Below are positions 5,696-11,268 of a DNA stretch of 11,268 bases, in pieces. The notes under the pieces were generated by a model, which made no database searches, was not told the origin of the DNA, and saw nothing but the letters and a program-made list of their open reading frames with translations. Source of the DNA: Clostridiales bacterium (GTDB lineage Bacteria > Bacillota > Clostridia > Oscillospirales > CAG-272). The stretch spans positions 1-11,268 of the forward strand of contig JAAZGC010000023.1 in assembly GCA_012511425.1 (NCBI GenBank), read 5' to 3'. The position numbers and the translations under genes are program-made. The stretch's first letter is position 1, and every line of letters begins with the position of its first letter.

Positions 5696-6899
5696 ATCCC
5701 AGCCATGACCTCACTTTCTTTAAAGCTTCGAGGAATCTTTCAACTTCCGATTCGTCGTTGTAGAAATACATACTTGCCCTTGCGCTTGCCGGGATGCCGA
5801 GATGCTCATGAAGCGGCTGAGCGCAGTGCTGCCCTGCTCTGATGCAGATATTTTCTGTGTCGAGTATACTTGAAACATCATGCGGATGGCAGCCTTCGAT
5901 GTTGAATGTTACTATTCCGCTGTGTGTTTCCGGTATTCTTGAGCCAAAGTATTTGGTAAAAGGAATTGTTTTGATTCCTTCGATCATAAGCCGACAGAGC
6001 TTTTCCTCGCGCTGTGATATAATATCAAACCCGATGTTTTCAACATAATCAATTGCTGCGGCAAGTCCTACGGCTCCTGCGGCGTTTACGGTTCCTGCTT
6101 CGAATTTTTCCGGTACGGGAGCAAAAACCGCATCATATCGTGAAACGGATTCTATCATCTCTCCGCCAAGCAGAAAAGGCGGCATTGATTCGAGCAGGCT
6201 TAATTTACCGTATAAAACTCCGATACCCATCGGTGCCATGACCTTATGACCGGAAAAGACAAAGAAATCTGCTCCGAGGGCTTTGACATCAACAGGTTTA
6301 TGCGGCGCCGACTGAGCTCCGTCTACGACCATGACCGCCCCGACTTCGTGAGCTCGTTTTGATATTTTCTCAATCGGAAGACGAACGCCGAGAACATTTG
6401 AGATTTCGGCTGCGCTGACAAGTTTAGTGTTTGAAGGAATCTTATTGAGTATTTCTTCGTCGCTTATTTCTCCGTCCGAAGAGCATTCAATGAAAGTCAG
6501 CGACGCGCCGGTGACTCTTGAAACCATCTGCCAGGGCAGCAGGTTGCTGTGATGCTCAAGAATGGTAACGGTTATATTGTCGCCTTCTTTTATATTGCTG
6601 AGTCCCCAGCTGTGGGCGATGAGATTAATCGACTCGGTACTGTTTCTTGTAAAGATGATCTCTGAGGAGTCTTCGGCTCCTATGAATTCCGCAACTTTAC
6701 TTCTTGCGTTTTCGTAAGCGGCTGTCGATTTAACGCTCCATTTATAAAGGCCGCGCAGTGGATTGGAGTTTATGGTGCGATAGAATTCACTTACCGCATT
6801 TATTACCTGTTTTGGACGCTGAGTGGTAGCCGCGTTGTCAAAATAGATATATTTATCATCATGGAGTATCTCAAAATCATTTTTGAAAATATTCGTCAT
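5685..6899 (-). CDS. sufS: SufS group II cysteine desulfurase
   Basis: PLP enzyme that removes sulfur from L-cysteine, giving alanine and an enzyme persulfide for Fe-S cluster assembly. 404 residues, usual for the family. The N-terminus has YIYFDNAATTQRP (18-29); EHHSN at 115-119 holds the cofactor-stacking His; VVDGAQSAPH (191-200) has the PLP-contacting Asp and Gln; SGHKVMAPMGIG (216-227) has the Schiff-base Lys219; RAGQHCAQPLHEHLG (354-368) has the catalytic Cys359 on the short loop of group II enzymes. The segment usually reading THVSNVLG is AAEISNVLG here (164-171). SufD stops 17 bases upstream and sufU starts within its last codons. An AAAGG ribosome site lies about 12 bases before the ATG, slightly far. 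Confidence 0.96.
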   Translation of the reverse strand: MTNIFKNDFEILHDDKYIYFDNAATTQRPKQVINAVSEFYRTINSNPLRGLYKWSVKSTAAYENARSKVAEFIGAEDSSEIIFTRNSTESINLIAHSWGLSNIKEGDNITVTILEHHSNLLPWQMVSRVTGASLTFIECSSDGEISDEEILNKIPSNTKLVSAAEISNVLGVRLPIEKISKRAHEVGAVMVVDGAQSAPHKPVDVKALGADFFVFSGHKVMAPMGIGVLYGKLSLLESMPPFLLGGEMIESVSRYDAVFAPVPEKFEAGTVNAAGAVGLAAAIDYVENIGFDIISQREEKLCRLMIEGIKTIPFTKYFGSRIPETHSGIVTFNIEGCHPHDVSSILDTENICIRAGQHCAQPLHEHLGIPASARASMYFYNDESEVERFLEALKKVRSWLGYGN

Positions 6900-6916
6900 T
6901 TTAAAACAGCCTTTAA

Positions 6917-8023
6917 TTATATTCTGGCTTCGATATATTTCTCAACAGCCTTATAAATGTCTTTGTCCGGAATAGAACGGGCGACGGAACCGATATGTCC
7001 GTGTATAAGCAGCCGCCTGGCTTCTTCGGGTGTGAAGCCCCTCGACTCCATATACAGTGTCGTTTTGGGGTCTATTCGGCCGATTGAGGCACCGTGGCGC
7101 CCGTCTACATCTTCTTCTTCACAGAGGATCAGCGGGACTGATTTATTGAAAACGGAGTTTTCTTTTTCTGTAGCAAGCAGGACGTTTTCCTGCTCGTTGC
7201 CTCTTGCTCCCGAGGCGCCGCGCCGGAAATCAATGGTATCGCGAAGAGTTTTGCTTCCCCCGTCGAGCAGAACGCCGCGAACATTGAATTCGGATTCGGT
7301 GTTCCTTCCGCGATGGATGATGTTGTAATTGATATCTTCATCTTCACCGCTTCCGCGAAGATAAGCAAGCTCACTTTTGAAGCGTGAATTATCGCCGGTC
7401 ATGTCAATACCGATACCGCAATAGATTTTTTCCGCACCCAACAGAACCGAATACAGTTCAAGCGAAGCCGAGTCCTGCAGATATGCGCCGAAATCGGTCA
7501 TAAACTGCGCTTTATTATTAACTCTTGAAACTGAAATATTTATTTGGCTTCCGGAATTTAAAAAAATCCTTACCGAGAGGAAATCGGCTTTTTCCGCATC
7601 AATAACTATGTTTGCGGCACTTCCGGCACCGGATTTGATAAATAGTGAGCTTTCTCCGGAAACATTTATTTTTAATGGTTCGCTTAGATTTACTTCGGCG
7701 GGAATATCGATGATTACGATGTCAGCTCCGGAAGAAGCAAGATAATCATCGGCTTCTTTGCCCATTCCTGTAATAAACGCCTGTTCATTGTATATCGGAA
7801 CCTTGCCTGAAACAAAGCTTTCACGTCTGACAGAACCGGACAGTGCTTCAAATTCGGAGAGAGCCGTTATAAAGTCAACGCTATCGGTTCTTATGCTTGC
7901 CGGCAAATCATACTCGATTGAATTTTCGGAGGTTTTTGATATATAAGCTTCAGAAGAGTTTATTTTCAGTCGGTTCCAGGTTAATACGGGAAGGTGATTG
8001 ACTTTTATTATATTATTTGCCAT
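6917..8023 (-). CDS. sufD: SufD, Fe-S cluster assembly complex subunit
   Basis: Forms a heterodimer with SufB on which, together with two SufC ATPases, new Fe-S clusters are built in the cytosol. 368 residues. The N-terminal LPVLTWNRLKIN (11-22) is the conserved opening of Gram-positive SufD, the middle is a run of short beta strands (beta-helix core), and the C-terminal CEEEDVDGRHGASIGRID followed by YMESRGFTPEEARRLLIHG (about 300-345) is the shared SufB/SufD signature that binds SufC. It is divergent in the beta-helix, as usual for SufD. Twelve bases separate it from sufB and 17 from sufS; GAAAGGC gives a good ribosome site. Confidence 0.94.
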   Translation of the reverse strand: MANNIIKVNHLPVLTWNRLKINSSEAYISKTSENSIEYDLPASIRTDSVDFITALSEFEALSGSVRRESFVSGKVPIYNEQAFITGMGKEADDYLASSGADIVIIDIPAEVNLSEPLKINVSGESSLFIKSGAGSAANIVIDAEKADFLSVRIFLNSGSQINISVSRVNNKAQFMTDFGAYLQDSASLELYSVLLGAEKIYCGIGIDMTGDNSRFKSELAYLRGSGEDEDINYNIIHRGRNTESEFNVRGVLLDGGSKTLRDTIDFRRGASGARGNEQENVLLATEKENSVFNKSVPLILCEEEDVDGRHGASIGRIDPKTTLYMESRGFTPEEARRLLIHGHIGSVARSIPDKDIYKAVEKYIEARI

Positions 8024-8035
8024 TTATATTGCCTT

Positions 8036-9436
8036 TCAGCCTTCATCCATTTCAAGTTTGATTAAGTTGTTCATTTCTGCGGCATATTCGAGCGGAAGTT
8101 CCTTCGAAACCGGAGAAGCAAATCCGGAAACTATCATGGCGCGGGCGTCGGATTCTTTTATGCCGCGGCTCATCAGATAAAAAATGGTTTTATCGGAGAT
8201 TCTGCCGATCGTCGCCTCGTGCCCGACATCACAATACGGAGTTCTTATATCCATGGCGGGTATCGTATCAGACCTCGAATCGGAATCGAGCATCAGCGAG
8301 GCACAGTTTACCGAGACTTTCGAGCCTACGGCGCTTTCGCGAATTTCAATCGAGCTTCGATAAGTGGATATTCCGCCGCTTTTGGAGATTGATTTTGAAT
8401 CGATTATCGAAGAAGTGGATTTGCCGACATGAACCATCCGCGTTCCGGTGTCAAGGTTCTGACCCTGGCCGGCAAATGTGATGCCGGTGAACTCGGCTTT
8501 GGAGTTGTCCCCGCGGAGGATTGTCGTCGGGTAAAGATTTCCTACATGAGAGCCGAAAGAACCGGAAACCCATTCTATCGAAGCGCCTTCTTCAAGCAAA
8601 GCACGTTTGGTATTCAGGTTATACATATTTTTCGACCAGTTTTCTATAGTCGAATAGCGGAGATGCGAGTTTTTGCCGACATAGAGTTCAACCGCACCAG
8701 CGTGAAGGTTTGCCACATTATATTTCGGAGCCGAGCATCCTTCAATGAAATGCAGATCGGCATTTTCTCCCAAAATAATGAGTGTGTGTTCAAACTGCCC
8801 CGCTCCTTTTGCGTTGAGCCGGAAATAAGATTGCAGAGGAATCGAAACCTTTACATTATCCGGAACATAGACAAAAGATCCACCGCTCCAGACTGCGCCG
8901 TGAAGTGCCGCGAATTTATGATCGGTCGGCGGGATGAGCTTCATGAAATACTCTTTTACCATATCGGCATATTCGCCTTTTAAAGAGCTTTCAAAGTCGG
9001 TGTAAATAACTCCCTGTTTCAGCACCTCATCTTTTACATTATGATAAACGAGCTCCGAGTCATACTGGGCACCTACACCGGCAAGTGCTTCTCTTTCCGC
9101 CTGGGGAATACCGAGTCTGTCGAAGGTATCCTTGATGTCCTGCGGGACCGACTCCCAGTCATCTTTCATATTTGTGTTAGGCCGGACATATGTTGCTATA
9201 TGATTCATATCAAGGCCGTCGATTGAAGGTCCCCAGTTCGGAACAGGGATCTTATAATATAAATCCAGCGATTTCAGGCGGAATTCACGCATCCATTCGG
9301 GATCATTCTTATCCTCCGAAAGCTGTTGGACGATTTCGGGGGTTATACCTTCCTTGCTGCGGTAAAAATCCTTGTCGTCGTATTTAAAATCATATAAACT
9401 GCGGTCTATATCATCTATATTGAATTTGTTGTTCAT
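8036..9436 (-). CDS. sufB: SufB, Fe-S cluster scaffold subunit
   Basis: Core scaffold of the SufBC2D complex; the nascent cluster forms at the SufB-SufD interface. 466 residues, full length. N-terminal DFYRSKEGITPEIVQQLS and NDPEWMREFRLKSL (23-57) are typical; the beta-helix core runs about 180-390; EGCSAPKY has Cys234; VNCASLMLDSDSRSDTIP has Cys378 (the conserved cysteine used for cluster building) and DVGHEATIGRISD has His406; YLMSRGIKESDA (420-431) is the SufC-binding end. Only 14 A/T-rich bases separate it from sufC, and they contain no recognisable Shine-Dalgarno sequence, so its translation may depend on coupling to sufC. Order C-B-D-S-U is that of many Clostridia; Bacillus has C-D-S-U-B. 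Confidence 0.96.
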   Translation of the reverse strand: MNNKFNIDDIDRSLYDFKYDDKDFYRSKEGITPEIVQQLSEDKNDPEWMREFRLKSLDLYYKIPVPNWGPSIDGLDMNHIATYVRPNTNMKDDWESVPQDIKDTFDRLGIPQAEREALAGVGAQYDSELVYHNVKDEVLKQGVIYTDFESSLKGEYADMVKEYFMKLIPPTDHKFAALHGAVWSGGSFVYVPDNVKVSIPLQSYFRLNAKGAGQFEHTLIILGENADLHFIEGCSAPKYNVANLHAGAVELYVGKNSHLRYSTIENWSKNMYNLNTKRALLEEGASIEWVSGSFGSHVGNLYPTTILRGDNSKAEFTGITFAGQGQNLDTGTRMVHVGKSTSSIIDSKSISKSGGISTYRSSIEIRESAVGSKVSVNCASLMLDSDSRSDTIPAMDIRTPYCDVGHEATIGRISDKTIFYLMSRGIKESDARAMIVSGFASPVSKELPLEYAAEMNNLIKLEMDEG

Positions 9437-9450
9437 TGATATTTTAGTTT

Positions 9451-10263
9451 TTAGTTTTGATTTAAAAATCTCTTGAAACCGTTTTGATTGATTTCCTCTA
9501 CAAGCTCAGGCCCGCCGGTTGCAGCCATATGTCCGTTGATCATGATATGAGTGTAGTCTACTTTGAGTGAGGAAAGGATTCTGGTACTGTGAGTAATAAT
9601 CAGCAAAGCGCCGTTCTGTCGTTTCTGATATTCAGCTATCCCGGCGGATACGGTTCTCACTGCATCGACATCAAGTCCGGAGTCGGTTTCGTCAAGAATA
9701 GCGAACTTCGGGTTGAGCATCAGAAGCTGCAGGATTTCGGATTTCTTTTTTTCTCCTCCGGAGAATCCCACATTTACATCTCTTTCGGCATACTTTTCAT
9801 CCATTGAAAGGGCTTCCATGGTTTTTGCAAGTTCACGCTTATATTTGAAAATCGGTATACTCTTACCCGTCCTGCTTCGGATCGCTTCCTTGATGAAATC
9901 ATTCAGCGTTATTCCCGGAACATCCACAGGAGACTGAAAAGACATGAACATCCCCATTTTTGCGCGCTTGTCGGCAGTTTCATGAGTGATATCATTGCCG
10001 TCAAAGATTATTTCTCCTTCGGTAACGACATATTCGGGGCTACCAATTAAAGTATATCCGAGGGTGGATTTCCCCGCGCCGTTAGGTCCTAAAAGCACAT
10101 GAGTTTCCCCTTCGTTTATATCAAGGGAAAGGTCGTGGAGTATTTTGACCCCGGTTTCCCTCTCATTTTCGGTTTTTGTCTTTGAATCGATGGTATTTGA
10201 TACTGCGCCGTGAATCGCAGCGGATACATTTATCTTATTTATTTTCAGCAGTTTGTTTGACAT
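9451..10263 (-). CDS. sufC: SufC, ATPase of the Fe-S assembly complex
   Basis: ABC-type ATPase without membrane partner; it hydrolyses ATP to drive the shape change in SufB-SufD that exposes the cluster site. 270 residues, slightly longer than usual (about 250-260). Walker A GPNGAGKST (59-67), Q-loop FQSPVDVPGIT with Gln110, signature FSGGEKKKSE (167-176), Walker B FAILDETDSGLD (187-198, Asp191 and Glu192) and switch His225 in ITHSTRIL are all intact. The extra length is near the N-terminus: about 20 polar residues (roughly 16-38) inserted between LLKINKINVSA and KILHDLSLDI, where the family has only a short beta turn. First gene of the operon, with its own promoter and an exact PerR-box match. 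The ribosome site is GAAAGG, about nine bases before ATG. Confidence 0.95.
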   Translation of the reverse strand: MSNKLLKINKINVSAAIHGAVSNTIDSKTKTENERETGVKILHDLSLDINEGETHVLLGPNGAGKSTLGYTLIGSPEYVVTEGEIIFDGNDITHETADKRAKMGMFMSFQSPVDVPGITLNDFIKEAIRSRTGKSIPIFKYKRELAKTMEALSMDEKYAERDVNVGFSGGEKKKSEILQLLMLNPKFAILDETDSGLDVDAVRTVSAGIAEYQKRQNGALLIITHSTRILSSLKVDYTHIMINGHMAATGGPELVEEINQNGFKRFLNQN

Positions 10264-10300
10264 AGAACGAAGCCTTTCATTTTCTGTTTATCAGATATAT

Positions 10301-10328
10301 ATTATACCATAATTATAATAATTATAAA
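10301..10328 (-). promoter_or_regulatory. suf operon promoter
   Basis: Minus strand TATAAT (10301-10306) preceded by TGG, an extended -10. At 16 bases spacing the -35 would be TTTATA (10323-10328, four of six matches). The start of transcription would be near 10294, giving a leader of about 31 bases before the sufC ATG. The whole -35 and most of the spacer are covered by a PerR-like palindrome. Confidence 0.7.
10313..10327. promoter_or_regulatory. PerR-box-like operator in the suf promoter
   Basis: TTATAAT-A-ATTATAA, a perfect 7-1-7 palindrome identical to the published Bacillus PerR consensus TTATAATNATTATAA. It overlaps the -35 and spacer of the suf promoter, a position suited to repression. 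PerR is an iron-dependent peroxide sensor of the Fur family; Fur itself prefers a TGATAATNATTATCA core, which matches less well. No perR gene is in the window. The intergenic region is A/T-rich, which raises the chance level somewhat. Confidence 0.65.
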
Positions 10329-10468
10329 GCGCCAAATATGTGAATTTTTCGTCACTCATTGCGATTCTCTTATTTAACATAAAACCATCTGCCTATCAAC
10401 ATTGTATTTAGATACTATGACTACTATTTTGGTAAAGTATACGGATGGAAAAATATTTGCTTTTTGGC
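10329..10468. other. suf-tRNA divergent intergenic region
   Basis: No gene supported. It separates the leftward suf promoter from the rightward tRNA promoter. The only structure noted is the left arm (10432-10446) of an inverted repeat whose partner lies beyond the tRNA terminator. Confidence 0.5.
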
Positions 10469-10497
10469 TTGACAAAACGGTTTGTACATGGTATAAT
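10469..10497 (+). promoter_or_regulatory. Promoter of the CAT-anticodon tRNA, full consensus
   Basis: TTGACA (10469-10474), 17-base spacer, TATAAT (10492-10497) with TGG before the -10. Exact consensus at both hexamers plus extended -10. Predicted start near 10504, about 12 bases before the tRNA. Confidence 0.94.
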
Positions 10498-10515
10498 TAT
10501 AAAGTCGATTTTTAA

Positions 10516-10592
10516 GGGCGATTAGCTCAGTTGGTCAGAGCTACCGGCTCATAACCGGTTGGTCCGGGGTTCGAGTCCCTGATCGCCCACCA
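10516..10592 (+). tRNA. tRNA with CAT anticodon: tRNA-Ile2 (lysidine type) or elongator tRNA-Met
   Basis: 77 bases with encoded ACCA. Acceptor GGGCGAT/ATCGCCC is fully paired, D arm GCTC/GAGC, anticodon stem ACCGG/CCGGT around CTCATAA, T arm CGGGG-TTCGAGT-CCCTG. The paired G1-C72 and the lack of a GGG/CCC anticodon stem rule out the initiator. Loop CTCATAA, variable TGGTC and TTCGAGT resemble Gram-positive tRNA-Ile2, in which TilS changes C34 to lysidine to read AUA. Automatic tools usually label all CAT tRNAs as Met. I am sure of the tRNA, less of its charging identity. Confidence 0.93.
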
Positions 10593-10603
10593 TCACTCGA
10601 GTT

Positions 10604-10643
10604 GCCGTTAATACACTTTTTATGTATTGACGGCTTTTGTTTT
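10604..10643 (+). terminator. Terminator of the CAT-anticodon tRNA
   Basis: GCCGTTAATACA (10604-10615) pairs over 12 bp, one G-U, with TGTATTGACGGC (10623-10634), with a 7-base loop, followed by TTTTGTTTT. Strong rho-independent terminator 11 bases after the CCA end. Confidence 0.92.
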
Positions 10644-10751
10644 ATATTAAAAATTGATTAAGTTTCCCTTTTATAAAAATAAATCGAAACTACCCCTGTT
10701 ATTTTGATTTGTATCCGTATACTATACTTGAGATACAACAGAGAGGAGTGA

Positions 10752-11268
10752 AGTCATGAGGTTTTGCGTTATTTTACCGTTCAGGTTTTCGTTGTCAACA
10801 TGGACGGATATCTCGGAAAAACCGGACACAATTATTTTCTTTATGAAGAAGATGGGATTTTGAGCATAATTCCCTGGGACTACAATCTTGCATTTGCGAC
10901 TTATTCGCTGTGGATGCCTGATACGATTAATGATTCGACCTTGTATGTCAACCACCCAATCAATACGCCGGCAAGCGGTGAAATAATGAAGAAGAGACCG
11001 CTATATCATAACCTGATGAAGAATAACGAATATTTTGCTTTATATCATGAATACTTTGATTGCTTAATAAACAGTTATTTCGAAAGCGGGCGTTTTGAAA
11101 ACCTGATTGCAGAAACGCTTGAAATGATTTCTTCTTATGTAGAGAAAGATCCCACAGCGTTTTGCTCATATGAGGATTTCCTCCTGGGCGCTGATACCAT
11201 TAAAAACTTTTGTCTTTTGAGAGCCGAAAGAGTTCGCGGTCAGCTTGATGGAACAATCCCTTCAACGA
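10752..11268 (+). pseudogene. CotH-family spore-coat protein kinase, N-terminally truncated, runs off the window
   Basis: The plus frame from 10752 reads SHEVLRYFTVQVFVVN, then MDGYLGKTGHNYFLYEEDG and SIIPWDYNLAF, the catalytic half of the CotH kinase domain (PF08757). CotH proteins phosphorylate spore-coat proteins. The Asp in VVNMD and the Asp in PWDYN match the catalytic and metal-binding aspartates of the family. The ATP-binding N-terminal half is missing: in frame, TGA lies at 10749-10751 directly before the homology, and stops and the tRNA terminator lie further up. An ATG at 10756 with a good GAGAGGAG site is in another frame and ends after 35 codons, so it cannot make this protein; in-frame starts are TTG 10764 or ATG 10800, both poorly placed. 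The frame is open for about 170 codons to the window edge. Most likely a 5'-deleted remnant; expression from an internal start is possible. Confidence 0.7.

Larger units (their letters stand above)
10432..10727. repeat. 15-bp inverted repeat bracketing the CAT tRNA unit
   Basis: The left arm GTAAAGTATACGGAT (10432-10446) and the reverse complement of 10713-10727 (GTATAGTATACGGAT) agree at 14 of 15 bases, with an 11-base perfect core AGTATACGGAT. The arms enclose the promoter, tRNA and terminator, 266 bases in all. The right arm ends 24 bases before the truncated CotH homology begins. They may be ends of a degraded small element, sites for one regulator, or chance. Confidence 0.4.

Noticed and set aside
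8429..8983. 184-codon plus-strand frame inside sufB
   Set aside because: Antisense shadow of the conserved sufB sequence, with no homology and no promoter.
10722..11169. Minus-strand frames opposite the CotH fragment
   Set aside because: The plus strand carries clear CotH motifs; these are antisense shadows.
1..11268. CRISPR array, transposase, phage or toxin-antitoxin genes
   Set aside because: No regularly spaced repeats and no such protein motifs are visible on either strand.

Overview
The window looks like a chromosomal segment of an anaerobic, low-to-moderate-GC Gram-positive bacterium, most likely a member of the Clostridia. The grounds are the sufC-B-D-S-U gene order with a SufU (not IscU or SufE) scaffold, a short RelQ-type alarmone synthetase, a CotH-family spore-coat kinase fragment, strong TTGACA/TATAAT promoters with TGn extensions, and tRNA genes that encode their own CCA ends. 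The species cannot be named from sequence alone.

Layout. Nearly everything lies on the minus strand; only the last ~0.8 kb holds plus-strand genes. From left to right: nicotinate phosphoribosyltransferase (pncB, 18-1478); a 254-base gap with a long imperfect stem-loop (1521-1591); a RelQ-like small alarmone synthetase (1733-2341) with its own promoter; a tRNA-Pro(GGG) unit with promoter, leader hairpin and terminator (2490-2683); a 722-residue cytosolic glycoside-hydrolase-like protein of unrecognised family (2770-4938), preceded by a promoter and an 8-11-8 inverted repeat; a tRNA-Gly(CCC) unit (5053-5201); the five-gene suf iron-sulfur cluster operon, transcribed C-B-D-S-U (10263 down to 5261); then on the plus strand a CAT-anticodon tRNA (10516-10592) with promoter and terminator, and an N-terminally truncated CotH fragment that runs off the window.

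How the genes work together. SufS takes sulfur from cysteine, SufU accepts and relays it, and the SufB-SufC-SufD complex assembles the Fe-S cluster using ATP hydrolysis by SufC. The suf promoter carries an exact match to the PerR box (TTATAATAATTATAA, 10313-10327) over its -35 and spacer, so the operon may be derepressed by peroxide. This is the most testable regulatory signal here. PncB feeds NAD salvage; its neighbour RelQ makes (p)ppGpp. The glycoside-hydrolase-like gene sits alone between two tRNA units, and its substrate is unknown.

I did not find a clearly new multi-gene system. The best candidates for new biology are the PerR-like control of suf, the 722-residue TIM-barrel/amidotransferase-like protein, the structured element between relQ and pncB, and the 15-bp inverted repeat that brackets the CAT tRNA next to the truncated CotH gene.
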